Source of the DNA: Colwellia sp. MB3u-41
GTDB lineage: Bacteria; Pseudomonadota; Gammaproteobacteria; Enterobacterales; Alteromonadaceae
Assembly (NCBI RefSeq): GCF_014076845.1
Contig: NZ_JACGUT010000028.1
Location: 1 to 64,000, forward strand
DNA length: 64,000 bases
Direction of reading: 5' to 3'
In this document: positions 8,108-19,304 of the stretch, one piece after another
Layout: each line of letters starts with the position of its first letter
Position numbering within the stretch: position 1 is the first letter of the stretch
Program-made: the position numbers and the translations under genes
The notes under the pieces: model-generated
Told to the model about the DNA's origin: nothing
Database searches by the model: none
Seen by the model: the letters and a program-made list of their open reading frames with translations, nothing else

Positions 8108-11100
8108 TTAACTACATTGTTTATGCAGTTCTTGTATCGATGTTACCGTATTTCTGTCGTCAGCGGAATGAGATTGGCATGTAGCAAATGCTGCATTCAA
8201 GGTCGTAGTATATTCCACCTTATAGCGCAATGCTCCTCCACGCAAGACTTTAGAATCTTCAATCGCTTTGCGACCTTCTGTGGTGTTAATAATATAACTA
8301 TACTCACCATTTTTGATTCTATCAAGAATATGCGGTCGCCCCTCTTGAACTTTATTTACAAGACGGCATGGTATATTAGCTTCACCCAATATTATCGCTG
8401 TTCCATGAGTCGCATCAACATCATACCCTAAAGCAACCAACTGTTTCGCTAATTCAACAACACGTACTTTATCACTATTACGAACAGAGATTAACGCACG
8501 ACCTGATTTAGGTACTGAAACACCGGCACCCAAACAAGCTTTTGCGTACGCTTCTTCAAATGTCTTGCCAACGCCCATCACTTCACCCGTAGAGCGCATT
8601 TCTGGTCCTACTAATGGATCACTGCCATGAAACTTGTTAAACGGAATAACAACTTCTTTCACAGAGAAATAAGGTGGAATAATTTCTTTCGTTATACCTT
8701 GCTCTTTCAATGACTTTCCTGCCATAACACGTGCACCTATTTTAGCTAAAGGAACAGAAGTCGCTTTAGATACAAAAGGAATAGTACGTGCAGCACGAGG
8801 GTTTACTTCAATAATGTAAACTTCGTTATCTTTTACCGCCATCTGGGTATTCATCAAGCCAACAACACCTAGCTCAAAAGCTAAATCAGTGACTTGTTTG
8901 CGCATAACATCTTGAACTTCTTGGCTTAAGCTATAAGCAGGCAATGAACATGCTGAATCGCCTGAGTGAACACCTGCTTGTTCAATATGTTGCATAATTC
9001 CGCCAACAACCACATCGGTACCGTCACAAATAACGTCAATATCAACTTCAATCGCATCATCAAGGAAATGGTCAAGTAATACTGGCGAGTCATTTGAAAC
9101 GCTAACCGCTTCGGTCATATAACGACGTAAATCGTCTAGGTCATAAACAATTTCCATTGCACGGCCACCTAGAACATAAGACGGACGAACAACTAATGGG
9201 AAACCAATCGCTTCGGCTTTCGCCATTGCTTCTTCGATTGACGTAACAGTAGCATTTTCAGGTTGCAATAAACCTAAACGTTCAACGGCTTGTTGGAAGC
9301 GTTCTCGGTCTTCTGCTCTGTCGATAGCATCAGGAGACGTACCAATAATTGGCACACCGGCAGCTTCTAAGGCACGCGCTAATTTAAGAGGCGTTTGACC
9401 GCCATATTGCACAATGACGCCTTTAGGCTTTTCAATACGAACAATCTCGAGTACATCTTCGAAAGTGATTGATTCAAAATATAAACGATCAGATGTGTCG
9501 TAATCGGTTGAAACCGTTTCAGGATTACAGTTCACCATAATTGTTTCATAACCGTCTTCGCGGAGTGCTAATGCAGCATGAACACAACAGTAATCAAATT
9601 CAATTCCCTGACCAATACGGTTTGGACCGCCACCTAAGATCATAATTGATTCTTTATCGGTTGGGTTTGCTTCACACTCTTCATCATAAGTTGAATACAT
9701 GTAAGCTGTATCAGAACTAAATTCAGCGGCGCAGGTATCAACACGTTTATAAACGGGGAAGATATTAGCGTTATGGCGTTTTTTACGCACTTCAGCTTCA
9801 GCGATACCAATTAAATCAGCAAGGCGAGAATCAGCAAAACCTTTGCGCTTAAGTTTGCGTAAATAATCGGCTGTTAATATTTTTAAACCGCCTTCAGCAA
9901 CTTTTGCTTCTTCTAAAACGATATCTTCAATTTGAATAAGGAACCAACGGTCAATCATGGTTAAACGGTAAATATCATCAACTGTTAACCCTAAACGGAA
10001 CGCATCAGCAATATACCAGATACGGTCAGAACCCGCTTCTTGAAGCTCGTGCATAATTTTAGTTTTAGCGCCAGGTTGTGTTACATCAACCATAGAGTCA
10101 AAACCATTGACGCCAACTTCTAAGCCACGTAATGCTTTTTGTAAGGATTCTTGTTGGTTACGGCCAATTGCCATTACTTCGCCAACAGATTTCATTTGCG
10201 TGGTTAAACGGTCTTCACAACCCGCAAATTTTTCAAAGTTAAAACGTGGGATTTTAGTAACAACATAATCGATAGTTGGCTCAAATGACGCAGGTGTTGC
10301 GCCACCGGTGATATCGTTAGTTAATTCGTCAAGCGTATAACCTACTGCTAATTTTGCAGCGATTTTTGCTATCGGAAAACCTGTTGCTTTGGAAGCTAAT
10401 GCCGATGAACGAGAAACACGTGGATTCATCTCAATGATAACCATACGGCCAGTCTTAGGACAAATACCAAATTGTACGTTTGACCCCCCAGTTTCAACAC
10501 CGATTTCACGTAAAACTGCAATCGAGGCATTACGCATAATCTGGTATTCTTTGTCTGTTAACGTTTGCGCAGGAGCAACCGTTATAGAATCACCGGTATG
10601 AATACCCATAGGGTCAAAGTTTTCAATCGAACAGATAATAATACAATTATCATTTTTGTCACGAACCACTTCCATTTCATATTCTTTCCAACCGATTAAT
10701 GATTCATCAATCAATAATTCTGAGGTTGGAGAAAGATCTAAACCGCGCGTACAAATTTCATGGAATTCTTCGCGGTTATAAGCAATACCGCCACCACTGC
10801 CACCCATCGTAAATGAAGGACGAATAATACAAGGAAAACCTAGAACTTTACTGGCTGCATGCGCTTCTTCAATCGTATGCACAATTTCGGCATTGGGGGT
10901 ATCTAAGCCAATCGCTTTCATTGCTTTGTCAAAGCGGGATCTATCTTCTGCTTTATCAATCGCATCAGCGGTTGCGCCGATCATCTCAACATTGAATTCT
11001 TTTAGTACGCCTTTTGCTTCAAGTTCTAAAGCACAGTTTAAAGCGGTTTGACCACCCATTGTCGGTAAAACCGCACAAGGACGTTCTTTTTCAATAATTT

Positions 11101-11326
11101 TACGCACAACTTCCCAGTGAATAGGCTCGATATAAGTTGCATCAGCCATTTCTGGATCAGTCATAATTGTAGCTGGATTTGAGTTAACTAATATAACTCG
11201 ATAACCTTCTTCACGAAGTGCTTTACAGGCTTGTGCACCTGAATAATCAAATTCACAGGCTTGACCAATAACGATTGGACCCGCGCCTAAAATCAAGATA
11301 CTTTTTAAATCAGTACGTTTTCCCAT
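8108..11326 (-). CDS. carB: Carbamoyl-phosphate synthase large chain
   Basis: This subunit makes carbamoyl phosphate from bicarbonate, ATP and ammonia delivered by CarA, feeding pyrimidine and arginine synthesis. At 1072 residues it is full length. It has two homologous halves, each with an ATP-grasp unit (GSGGGIAYN in the first, GGRAMEIVY in the second; [17 protein letters not shown] opens the second half). The C-terminal ~140 residues form the MGS-type regulatory domain that binds UMP, IMP and ornithine in the family. It follows carA after 32 bases and lies upstream of greA. Confidence 0.98.
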   Translation of the reverse strand: MGKRTDLKSILILGAGPIVIGQACEFDYSGAQACKALREEGYRVILVNSNPATIMTDPEMADATYIEPIHWEVVRKIIEKERPCAVLPTMGGQTALNCALELEAKGVLKEFNVEMIGATADAIDKAEDRSRFDKAMKAIGLDTPNAEIVHTIEEAHAASKVLGFPCIIRPSFTMGGSGGGIAYNREEFHEICTRGLDLSPTSELLIDESLIGWKEYEMEVVRDKNDNCIIICSIENFDPMGIHTGDSITVAPAQTLTDKEYQIMRNASIAVLREIGVETGGSNVQFGICPKTGRMVIIEMNPRVSRSSALASKATGFPIAKIAAKLAVGYTLDELTNDITGGATPASFEPTIDYVVTKIPRFNFEKFAGCEDRLTTQMKSVGEVMAIGRNQQESLQKALRGLEVGVNGFDSMVDVTQPGAKTKIMHELQEAGSDRIWYIADAFRLGLTVDDIYRLTMIDRWFLIQIEDIVLEEAKVAEGGLKILTADYLRKLKRKGFADSRLADLIGIAEAEVRKKRHNANIFPVYKRVDTCAAEFSSDTAYMYSTYDEECEANPTDKESIMILGGGPNRIGQGIEFDYCCVHAALALREDGYETIMVNCNPETVSTDYDTSDRLYFESITFEDVLEIVRIEKPKGVIVQYGGQTPLKLARALEAAGVPIIGTSPDAIDRAEDRERFQQAVERLGLLQPENATVTSIEEAMAKAEAIGFPLVVRPSYVLGGRAMEIVYDLDDLRRYMTEAVSVSNDSPVLLDHFLDDAIEVDIDVICDGTDVVVGGIMQHIEQAGVHSGDSACSLPAYSLSQEVQDVMRKQVTDLAFELGVVGLMNTQMAVKDNEVYIIEVNPRAARTIPFVSKATSVPLAKIGARVMAGKSLKEQGITKEIIPPYFSVKEVVIPFNKFHGSDPLVGPEMRSTGEVMGVGKTFEEAYAKACLGAGVSVPKSGRALISVRNSDKVRVVELAKQLVALGYDVDATHGTAIILGEANIPCRLVNKVQEGRPHILDRIKNGEYSYIINTTEGRKAIEDSKVLRGGALRYKVEYTTTLNAAFATCQSHSADDRNTVTSIQELHKQCS

Positions 11327-11358
11327 TTTTTAATTCTCTCTTATATCTTGTTGAAGGG

Positions 11359-12498
11359 CTAAGCTTTTTTATCGTTCATTAGATCGATGAAGTGATCAAA
11401 TAATGGTGCAGCATCTGCAGGCCCAGGGCTTGCTTCTGGGTGACCTTGAAAACTAAAGGCTGGCTTGTCTGTGCGATGAATACCTTGAATTGACTGATCA
11501 AATAACGAGACGTGCGTGACTTTCAAATTCGCGGGCATTTTGTTTGCATCAATCGCAAAACCATGATTCTGCGCAGTTATCATAACAACATTGCGTGCGA
11601 AGTCTTTAACTGGATGGTTGCCACCATGATGACCAAATTTCATTTTTACGGTACCCGCGCCACTGGCTAAGCCAAGGAGTTGATGACCCAAACAAATGCC
11701 AAAAATTGGGGTGTCTGTTTCTAAAAATGTCTTGATTGCGGAAATGGCGTAATCACAGGGTTCTGGATCACCAGGTCCATTTGATAAAAATATACCATCG
11801 GGATTCATAGCAAGAACATCACTAGCAGGTGTTTGTGCTGGTACGACTGTTACTTTACAACCGCGGTCGACTAACATACGCAAAATATTACGTTTGGCAC
11901 CAAAATCGTAGGCAACTACGTGAAACTGTGAATTTTCAGGAGTAATATGACCTTTACCTAATTCCCAGCTACCTTCTGTCCATTGATATTGCTCTTTCGT
12001 TGAAACAACTTTTGCTAAATCCATACCTTTAAGGCCTGGAAAAGCTTTAGCTTGAGCTAAAGCCTCTTTTTCTAAGGCCTCAGACATTGTATCAACAGTC
12101 ATGATGCAACCGTTTTGAGCACCTTTTTCACGAAGAATACGCGTTAATTTACGCGTATCAATATCTGCAATCCCTAAAACATTACGTGCTTTTAGGTAGT
12201 CGCTTAAATTCTGTTCATTTCGAAAATTACTCGCTAATAGCGGTAAGTCACGAATAACTAAACCTTTAGCCCAAATAGTGTTTGATTCTTCATCTTCACT
12301 ATTGGTACCTGTATTACCGATATGCGGGTACGTTAGGGTAATAATTTGCTCTGCATATGATGGGTCGGTAAGAATTTCTTGGTAACCGGTCATTGAAGTA
12401 TTGAATACTACTTCACCAACAGCCGCTCCGTCTGCACCAATAGCGGTGCCTTTAAATACAGTGCCGTCTTCAAGCACTAAAATGGCAGATTTAGTCAA
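11359..12498 (-). CDS. carA: Carbamoyl-phosphate synthase small chain (glutaminase)
   Basis: CarA hydrolyses glutamine and channels ammonia to CarB. The N-terminal CPSase domain ([17 protein letters not shown]) is followed by a class I glutamine amidotransferase domain. The nucleophile Cys is in [12 protein letters not shown] (about residue 270) and the His/Glu pair is in GHPEASPGP near the C-terminus. At 379 residues it is full length. It is the first gene of carA-carB. A 266-base gap separates it from dapB upstream and should hold its promoter, but I could not identify a clear ArgR or PurR site there. Confidence 0.98.
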   Translation of the reverse strand: MTKSAILVLEDGTVFKGTAIGADGAAVGEVVFNTSMTGYQEILTDPSYAEQIITLTYPHIGNTGTNSEDEESNTIWAKGLVIRDLPLLASNFRNEQNLSDYLKARNVLGIADIDTRKLTRILREKGAQNGCIMTVDTMSEALEKEALAQAKAFPGLKGMDLAKVVSTKEQYQWTEGSWELGKGHITPENSQFHVVAYDFGAKRNILRMLVDRGCKVTVVPAQTPASDVLAMNPDGIFLSNGPGDPEPCDYAISAIKTFLETDTPIFGICLGHQLLGLASGAGTVKMKFGHHGGNHPVKDFARNVVMITAQNHGFAIDANKMPANLKVTHVSLFDQSIQGIHRTDKPAFSFQGHPEASPGPADAAPLFDHFIDLMNDKKA

Positions 12499-12764
12499 TT
12501 TAACCTCCGTAAAGAAGAAAGAAGCTTAACGATGCAACTAAAAAACATCATTAAGTACAATTACGTGTCGGCTGTTTCCTCTAGAAACACCCATAAAAAA
12601 TGCCAAAAATTTCGTTATTACTAACAGAACCACTAAATTTTTGACAAAATCCACTTATTTTACGCTTGTATCACATATTCGTCTAGCGATAATTGTAAAA
12701 ACTAAGCGTTTAATTGAATATTCAGTTAAAACAGCCAAAAGTAACTGTTTTCCTTAAAATTTTA

Positions 12765-13568
12765 TTATTTTAAGCCTAAAACATCCTGCATATCATAAAA
12801 GCCATTATCTGCTTCACTTAACCAGAATGCGGCTCTCATAGCACCTAGAGCGAAAGTCATTCTTGAACTAGCACGATGGGTGATTTCTAACCGTTCACCA
12901 ATATCTGCAAAAAAGGCGGTATGCTCACCAACAATGTCTCCTGCTCGCACAGTGGCAAAACCAATGGTTTCTTTATCGCGCTCACCAGTAATACCTTCAC
13001 GGCCATAAACAGCCACTTTATTTAAGTCTCTACCTAGAGTATTTGCTATGACTTGCCCCATTTTTACGGCTGTACCAGACGGAGCATCTTTCTTAAATCT
13101 ATGATGTGCTTCAAATATTTCTATATCAGTATAGTCACCAATTGCTTTTGCGGTAACTTCTAGTAGTTTAAACATTAAATTAACGCCGACGCTGGTATTG
13201 GGTGCCAAAATAACAGGCATACTTTTTCCTGCTTCTTCAATAATGTTAACTTGTTCATCACTAAACCCCGTAGTACCAATAACGAGTGCTTTATGATGTT
13301 GTTGACACCATTTTATATTCTCTAACGTTGTTTCAATGGATGTAAAATCAATAAAAACATCAGCATTTATTAAGTCGTTTAAGTTTGTTGATGTTTTTTG
13401 GCCAATAGCGCCAATACCGGCGAGTTCGCCTAAATCAAAATGAGCAAACGATGATAATTCTCGTACGCTGCCACCCACAAGTTCAATAGATTGGTGCTCA
13501 ACGGCAGCTTGAATTAAGTTACGCCCCATGCGGCCGCTACATCCTAAGATGGCTACTTTTACTTTCAT
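12765..13568 (-). CDS. dapB: 4-hydroxy-tetrahydrodipicolinate reductase
   Basis: DapB reduces hydroxy-tetrahydrodipicolinate with NAD(P)H in the diaminopimelate/lysine pathway. The N-terminal nucleotide-binding motif GCSGRMG is at residues 9-15. The catalytic and substrate-binding signature [13 protein letters not shown] (His155, His156, Lys160) marks the family. Length is 267 residues, as expected. It precedes carA-carB on the same strand, an order common in gammaproteobacteria. Forty bases upstream ends a co-directional NTF2-like gene, so the two may be co-transcribed. Confidence 0.98.
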   Translation of the reverse strand: MKVKVAILGCSGRMGRNLIQAAVEHQSIELVGGSVRELSSFAHFDLGELAGIGAIGQKTSTNLNDLINADVFIDFTSIETTLENIKWCQQHHKALVIGTTGFSDEQVNIIEEAGKSMPVILAPNTSVGVNLMFKLLEVTAKAIGDYTDIEIFEAHHRFKKDAPSGTAVKMGQVIANTLGRDLNKVAVYGREGITGERDKETIGFATVRAGDIVGEHTAFFADIGERLEITHRASSRMTFALGAMRAAFWLSEADNGFYDMQDVLGLK

Positions 13569-13608
13569 TTTAAATCTCTATAAATTTATATTTTGATACA
13601 AGTCACTT

Positions 13609-14031
13609 TTAACGTACCAACACTAATGGTATTGCTAACTCAACACTGTTGGTTAAGTCGTGTGAAACAACACTGACTATTTTAAAGGCTTCGGCTATCT
13701 TAACAATATGAAAAAAAGCGGTAAAGTCAGCATAGATTTCATCATTGTTATCAATAAAAGCCCAATCAATACAAATATCGACGGATCCGTTAGCTGATTG
13801 ATTATAGCTTGCAATTGTAGGGACTATTTTTTGTGTATTTGCGTGCTTTAATACCGTAAAAATATTTTCAAATTCTTGATTGAATGTTTCACTGTCCACT
13901 AAATAAGCAATTTTATCGGGGGTATGTAATGTACAAGGTAAATGGTAACAAGCACGTGCAGCAGCTAAATTACAATCTTCAAAGGCAGAAATATAATCTT
14001 TAAATAATTTGATCAGTGCTCGCTCTAACAT
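13609..14031 (-). CDS. NTF2-like/SnoaL-like small protein, unknown function
   Basis: A 140-residue protein with an N-terminal helix pair (FKDYISAFEDCNLAAARACYHLPCTL) and alternating beta strands to the end, including a Trp-centred strand (CIDWAFID). This pattern is typical of the NTF2-like cone fold seen in SnoaL and ketosteroid-isomerase relatives. No catalytic residues can be assigned. It lies 40 bases upstream of dapB on the same strand. It may be a lysine-operon passenger; its role is unknown. Confidence 0.65.
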   Translation of the reverse strand: MLERALIKLFKDYISAFEDCNLAAARACYHLPCTLHTPDKIAYLVDSETFNQEFENIFTVLKHANTQKIVPTIASYNQSANGSVDICIDWAFIDNNDEIYADFTAFFHIVKIAEAFKIVSVVSHDLTNSVELAIPLVLVR

Positions 14032-14237
14032 GCGTTCCTACTTTTATGACGTTGTTAAGGTTAAATATCTATTGGCTTATATTAGTTATGTTTGCAGGGT
14101 ATTCAACATTCATTACTATTACGGTAAAGACTCCTGCGTTACTTCTTGCATCCATATAGTCAACGCACCACGATATTGCTGGCAAGGACGGTGGTACTTA
14201 ACTTTTGTCTGCAACTAAAGCTGACCAAGTATCCCGC

Positions 14238-14270
14238 CCATAAAAAAGCCCTCAACGGAGGGCTTTAAAA
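14238..14270 (-). terminator. Terminator after fklB
   Basis: A perfect 9-bp stem (AAAGCCCTC / GAGGGCTTT) with a 4-nt loop. On the minus strand it is followed by TTT and further T residues, 7 bases beyond the fklB stop. Confidence 0.88.
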
Positions 14271-14276
14271 AACGAA

Positions 14277-14900
14277 TTAGCTAACAATGGCTAATAACTC
14301 AACATCAAATACCAATGTTGAGTATGGTGGTATAGCACCTTGTGAGCCTTGCTCACCGTAAGCTAAATGGTAAGGTACGTATAAACGCCACTTAGAACCT
14401 TCAGCCATTATCTGTAAAGCTTCTGTCCAACCAGGAATAACGCCACCTACTGGAAATTCAGCAGGTTGGCCACGGTCTAAAGAACTATCAAAAATGTCGC
14501 CATTAATAAAAGTACCGTGATAATGAACACGAACCATACTTGCGGCTGTTGGCTTTTCGCCTTCACCCGTTGCTAATACTTCATATTGAAGACCAGACTC
14601 AGTAACCGTTACTTCATCACGCTTAGCATTTTCAATTAAGTATGCTTCGCCTTCAGCTGATTTTTCTTTAGCTGCAGCTTGTTCTAACTCTTGCATTTTT
14701 TTCGAAACAACTGAAAACGCAGCATTTAAATCTTCGTCTGATACTTGGCTTGCTGAATTAGCAATAGCATCAGCTAAACCCGCTTGTACAGCAGATACGT
14801 CAAATTCTTTGAAAGGGTTATTACGTAGTTGATCACCTAATTGACGACCTACACCGTAACTTACGCGTTGCTCAATAGTTTCAAATGTATTTTCTGACAT
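14277..14900 (-). CDS. fklB: FKBP-type peptidyl-prolyl cis-trans isomerase (FklB-like)
   Basis: The N-terminal ~85 residues form the helical dimerisation domain of the FkpA/FklB/Mip group (TIEQRVSYGVGRQLGDQL). The C-terminal FKBP domain contains VRVHYHGTFINGDIFDSS, GVIPGWTEALQIM and IPPYSTLVFDVELL, the canonical rotamase core. No signal peptide is present, so it is cytoplasmic like FklB rather than periplasmic FkpA. I chose the ATG at 14900, which has an AAGGAATAT ribosome site and gives the family's ~206 residues. A longer reading from 14939 lacks such a site. Confidence 0.93.
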   Translation of the reverse strand: MSENTFETIEQRVSYGVGRQLGDQLRNNPFKEFDVSAVQAGLADAIANSASQVSDEDLNAAFSVVSKKMQELEQAAAKEKSAEGEAYLIENAKRDEVTVTESGLQYEVLATGEGEKPTAASMVRVHYHGTFINGDIFDSSLDRGQPAEFPVGGVIPGWTEALQIMAEGSKWRLYVPYHLAYGEQGSQGAIPPYSTLVFDVELLAIVS

Positions 14901-15106
14901 GATATTCCTTATGTTTTCACCGACACAGTTATTGTGCAAAATGGCGATTAGATAAAAATTCGCGCAAGGATAACATAAAGTGGTGCTGGTCTGTAGCCTG
15001 AACTTAATACATTTTTTAATTTCCAGTTATGTCGCTATTTTTTATCGTTTTGCTATCAGTAAACTTTACGATAGACTAGCGTTAACTTAATGTTAAAGAT
15101 AATTTT

Positions 15107-16426
15107 ATGAATACAGAAGTCGTGACAACTCCCCCTAAAAAACGTTTAGTTAGTCTATTACCTTTTGCTGTTTTTCTGTGCTTATTCCTCGGTACCGGTA
15201 TTGTACTGACACTACAAGGCGTTGAGTTTGCTTTTTATCAACTCCCTGCCAGTATCGCCATTATTCCTGCAATCTTAGTTGCTATATACCTAGGAAAAGA
15301 CAGTATTAATGACCAAGTTAGCCAATTTATTTCGGGGGCTGGTCATGCAAATATTATTACAATGTGTGTAATTTATTTACTCGCAGGGGCTTTCGCTACG
15401 GTTGCCAAGACAACGGGGAGTGTTGATGCCAGCGTTCAATTAGGTTTGTCATTTTTCCCTGACTATTTACTATTGCCTGGTTTATTTTTAGTGGCTGCTT
15501 TTTTAGCAACAGCCATGGGGACCTCTATGGGAACTATTGCCGCTATTGCTCCGGTTGCACTTGGGTTCATCGAGTCTGCTAATTTAGATGCTTCAATTGT
15601 TGCTGGTTGCATTATCTCTGGTGCTATTTTTGGAGATAACTTGTCAATAATCTCTGACACCACCATAGCCTCAACACGGAGTCAGGGGGCACATATGAAA
15701 GATAAGTTTAAGGTTAACTTTAAATTTGCCGTACCTGCTGCACTTTTATGTTTGCTTATTTATGCCTCGATGGGGGTAAGTATTCCACACGAGCAGGTTC
15801 AAGATATTAATGTGCTTGGTTTACTGCCTTACTTGGTCATTTTAACGCTAGCTTTAATGGGCATTAATGTCTTTGTGGTTTTAATTGTTGGTATTATTTT
15901 CGCGGCAGCAATAGGCATGTATGATAACGGTTACCAATTGTCCAAATGGATAAGCGATATAAATGCAGGTTTTGGCAGCATGCAAGACATTTTCATTCTG
16001 TCGCTGTTTATTGGTGGTTTAAGTGAATTGATAAAGCGCCAAGGGGGCTTAGCCGCCCTAACCCATAGTATTGAAAATTTTGCGCGTAAACTTAACCCTA
16101 ACAATAAAAAACGAGCGGCAGGTTTTGGTATAGCTTCATTAGCTTTTGCCTGTAATTTTTTCACCGCAAACAATACAGTATCTATTATTGTCACAGGTGA
16201 AACGGCGAAAGAGCTTGCTGATGATGGTGGTGTTAGCCCTGCTCACTCTGCCAGTTTATTAGATATCTACGCCTGTATTAACCAAGGTTTACTACCTTAT
16301 GGTGCTCAAGCTTTACTATTAGGCGCTACTTTGAAAATATCACCTATAGAAGTCGTATCAAGCGCTTTTTATCCAATGATTTTACTCGTTGTTGCGAGCA
16401 TTGCTTTTTGGCGAATTACTCGATAA
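15107..16426 (+). CDS. Na+/H+ antiporter, NhaC family
   Basis: A 439-residue inner-membrane protein with about 11 hydrophobic segments. The AMGTSMGTIAAIAPVA segment and the IFGDNLSIISDTTIAS motif (about residues 180-190) are characteristic of the NhaC family, which exports Na+ in exchange for protons (some members exchange other ions or amino-acid-derived compounds). A second ANNTVSIIVTGE motif lies in the C-terminal half. It is a single-gene unit preceded by a 160-base gap that opposes fklB. The sodium role fits a marine host; the exact substrate is inferred from the family. Confidence 0.88.
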   Translation: MNTEVVTTPPKKRLVSLLPFAVFLCLFLGTGIVLTLQGVEFAFYQLPASIAIIPAILVAIYLGKDSINDQVSQFISGAGHANIITMCVIYLLAGAFATVAKTTGSVDASVQLGLSFFPDYLLLPGLFLVAAFLATAMGTSMGTIAAIAPVALGFIESANLDASIVAGCIISGAIFGDNLSIISDTTIASTRSQGAHMKDKFKVNFKFAVPAALLCLLIYASMGVSIPHEQVQDINVLGLLPYLVILTLALMGINVFVVLIVGIIFAAAIGMYDNGYQLSKWISDINAGFGSMQDIFILSLFIGGLSELIKRQGGLAALTHSIENFARKLNPNNKKRAAGFGIASLAFACNFFTANNTVSIIVTGETAKELADDGGVSPAHSASLLDIYACINQGLLPYGAQALLLGATLKISPIEVVSSAFYPMILLVVASIAFWRITR

Positions 16427-16681
16427 TTTTATTACCCTCCTGTTTTTCGGTGCTTATTTTTTATAATGAGCACGTTATCACTTTCCCTCTACAATCTTTA
16501 ATAATGAATTACTCTCCATATCAAAGTAATTCATACCCCACCACTCACCTGTATGTTTTATGAGCGTCACTTGCGGAAAATATAGGCTTAATGTATAACA
16601 CCAAAAACATACGAAAAAAGTTGTAAACAAAGTCAAATTAAAATCTAAATAAAAAATATAATAGACAAGGAAAACGAGTAA

Positions 16682-18062
16682 ATGACAATGTCAAAAATCA
16701 TTTTACCTATCGCTTTAGCCTGTAGCTTTTATTAACACCTTTGCTGAATCATCAAAGCCCGAAGTTCAAAAAATAGACCGCATTATCAATAAAGCATATC
16801 AGCTTATGGACTTTAACAGATCTGTGACCATCGCTAATGCTAAAGGTGTGATTTACCAAAATGCACTTGGTTTTGCTGATCAGAACAAAAAAATTAAATT
16901 AACAACAGACCACCTTTTAAGTATGGGCTCAATTTCGAAGGAATTTTCCACTGTTGCTTTAATCATGCTTGAGAAAGGAGGAAAAGTTCACGGCAACGAT
17001 AAAGTAAGTATATATTTAACGAACTTGCCTACATGGGGAAAGACATCTCCATAGAACAACTCTTATCGCATACAAGTGGTTTACCTCAAATAGAATGGAG
17101 CCTAAATCTAGATACTACTGCAGTTGTAAAACAATTGATGTCGATAAAGACTTTAGCAGTAACACCCGGTACTGATTATTTATATGGGAACTTAAATGTT
17201 TTATTACGTGCTGGGGTTATTGAAAAAATAACAAGTCAGCCATTCACTACTTTTGTAAAAGAAAAGTTATTTATACCAGCCAAAATGACAAGTACCTTCA
17301 ACAAAGTAGATCTTAATGATGTTCGTCCATCTGTTGTTGGTGATTATACATCAGCTATATTAAGTATCTCCTATTTCACCACCCCTGACGATTTATACCT
17401 TTGGGGAAAAACATTAATGAATAATCAATTTATTAATAAAGCTTCAATGCAAAGGGCTTTAAGACCTCATACGTTATCAGGTATGTCTTCACGCACATAT
17501 TTTGATTTAGGGAATTTCATGAAGAATGATAAAGGCGAGATGACTTTATTGTTAAACGATGGCAGTAACCCTGATCACCATGCAATTAAAGCAAATCATC
17601 TAGATAAAGAGTCGATCATGATTTTAATGTCTAGCGACAGACGAAAAGTGACACTGTTTGAACTGAATGATTACATCGCTGATCTCGAACAATACAATAA
17701 TAATGAAATTCCAGCCTCTTGGTGGCTCAGTAATGAAATAAAAAAGTCAAATTTTATTGAAGCATTCGGCAAATTCAAAACAACGATTAATGAGAAAAAA
17801 TTATTTAATTGTTAGTGAAGATGCCATAAATAAATTGGATAACGCAATTGAAGTGATGAAGTTAAATACTGAGCTTTATCCTAATTCAGCTAATACTTAT
17901 GATACTTATGATACTTATGCTGAGTTACTTGATCACACTAAACAATACAAAAAAGCGTTGCCTGTTATCCAAAAAGGATTAAAGCTGGAAAATAAAAAGA
18001 GCAATACTAAATTAATCAAATTTTTGAATGGGCATTTAATAACAGTAAATAAAAACCTATAA
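16682..18062 (+). pseudogene. Serine hydrolase (beta-lactamase family, TPR tail), frameshifted
   Basis: The gene opens at ATG 16682 with a signal-peptide-like start (SKIILPIALAC). It then shifts frame near 16725 and continues as AFINTFAESSKPE into the segment starting DFNRSVTIANAKG. The catalytic motif SISK (Ser-x-x-Lys, in SMGSISKEF) is present. A second shift lies near 17045, where PTWGK continues in the other frame as DISIEQLLSHTSGLP. A third lies near 17800, where the frame passes to SEDAINKLDNAIEVM, a TPR-like tail common in this family. A 9-base triplication (GATACTTAT) expands NTYDTYDTYAE. The LFDLG/HxG-like region is also shortened. It is a dead gene in at least three pieces. Confidence 0.85.
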
Positions 18063-18445
18063 CAGACTATTTCATTAAAAAATAAACACCCAATAATCTT
18101 TATAAGAAAGAGTTATTGAAAAACCTACAGATAGATTATCTGCTGATCTGTGTCAATGCCACTTTTCAGGTGCTTAAAGTTGAATCCGCTAATTCGCCGA
18201 AACGAATACAGCGACAATACCTAAGCCGAATATTGGGCATTTATCATTACAGGAAGTGTCAAAGTCCGCTGATGATCAAACTACGATTTATCGTAATTAC
18301 GCTCTGCTTCCCAATAATTCGGCCCCCCATAAATGACAAGGAAATTTTTCTCTGTTATAAAATCGTTCTACAATGAAATAATATAAGTTAGACAATTAAA
18401 CTTAAGCTGAAAAACTCAGATAATAGGTAAAGTAATGTTGCCTAA
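18063..18445. other. Non-coding stretch with imperfect inverted repeat
   Basis: No convincing gene is seen. GCCGAATATTGGG (18225-18237) and CCCAATAATTCGGC (18310-18323) form an inverted repeat with one extra base, about 72 bases apart. This could be the remains of a mobile element end or a structured RNA. No transposase fragment is recognisable. Confidence 0.4.
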
Positions 18446-18970
18446 CTAAGATCCGATAACAGTAATATAGCCAAGACTAAAATCGTCTACTTGGCAGCTT
18501 AAGTCGATACGTTGCTCATCACTTTTACTCAAAATAGCAGTAACTTGCTTTAAATTATCTGTACATAATAAAATTTTAGAAAACGTTACTTCTTTTTTTG
18601 TTTTTAGATTAAAAGCGGGCTGACAATCCTTAAGTACATCTACACAAGCTGAAATTATTGTTTTATTTATTTCTCTTTCTTGTAAAAGATGATCTATTTC
18701 GGCTTTCGCTATATTATTTTTAATTGCAGCAAAGACACAGGCAACCTGTAATTCTAGCATAACAACATTACGTAATTTACCTTTACTATCATTAAACAAC
18801 CCTAATAAACAAGGCACTTTTCCTTCGTGTGCTTGTTGCTTATCTGCTGAATCCAAAGTGATAGTCATAGACAAACTTAAATTAAGTGTTTCATTCAATC
18901 GAGATACTTCGGGTAAGAACACTAACTTTTTTTTATTACTCTGAATCAAAGGTAAAACAGCATTATGCAA
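18446..18970 (-). CDS. Hypothetical protein, possibly N-terminally truncated
   Basis: A 174-residue reading frame with mixed alpha/beta character. It contains several cysteines and no signal peptide or membrane segment. The only start is TTG at 18970, with no clear ribosome site, and the frame is open a further 13 codons upstream without ATG. Its 5' end abuts the truncated histidine kinase remnant on the other strand, so a rearrangement may have removed its true start. I do not recognise the family. It may be a broken gene. Confidence 0.4.
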   Translation of the reverse strand: MHNAVLPLIQSNKKKLVFLPEVSRLNETLNLSLSMTITLDSADKQQAHEGKVPCLLGLFNDSKGKLRNVVMLELQVACVFAAIKNNIAKAEIDHLLQEREINKTIISACVDVLKDCQPAFNLKTKKEVTFSKILLCTDNLKQVTAILSKSDEQRIDLSCQVDDFSLGYITVIGS

Positions 18971-19297
18971 TTCTTCAACATCAATGAGATAACAGATTCT
19001 GGCTTAGTGATCTCATCCTTATTATTGTTAATACTGGTGGAGAATGCCTACAAACAAGGGGTTAAAAAACGCACTGAAGAAGCCTTTATACTTATCAAGT
19101 TTGAAGCTAAAGAGCAAATTATGGCATTTGAAATATAAAATAATTTCGATGAGAATGAACAATCCAGCAACACGGGTATTGGGCTACAAAATTTAGAACA
19201 ACGCCGAAAGCTCATCTACCCTGATTTACATCAGCTGGATATTTCATCTGAAAATGGCGTGTATTCGGTTCGGCTTGAAATACAATTAAAAAGCTAA
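18965..19297 (+). pseudogene. LytS-type sensor histidine kinase, C-terminal remnant
   Basis: One frame runs from 18965 to a TAA at 19295. It contains SLLLLLILVENAYKQG (the N-box of LytS/His_kinase-type ATPases, normally LLxPLVENAxKHG), then an in-frame TAA at 19136, then NNFDENEQSSNTGIGLQNLEQR (G-box region) to the end. The surrounding sequence suggests GAA changed to TAA. The sensor, membrane and H-box parts are missing upstream. The fragment ends 7 bases before the start of the LytTR response regulator, as expected for a kinase-regulator pair. The kinase cannot function. Confidence 0.85.
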
Positions 19298-19304
19298 GAT
19301 AAGT

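Noticed and set aside
10389-10601. Plus-strand ORF inside carB
   Set aside because: Opposite-strand shadow of carB with biased composition.
12700-12735. Possible ArgR box upstream of carA (TGAATATTCA)
   Set aside because: The two half-sites touch, whereas ARG boxes need spacing between TGAAT and ATTCA. It is more likely a chance palindrome.
18116-18376. 86-codon plus-strand ORF after the serine hydrolase remnant
   Set aside because: No ribosome site, no recognisable fold, and it runs through the imperfect inverted repeat. I treat the region as non-coding.
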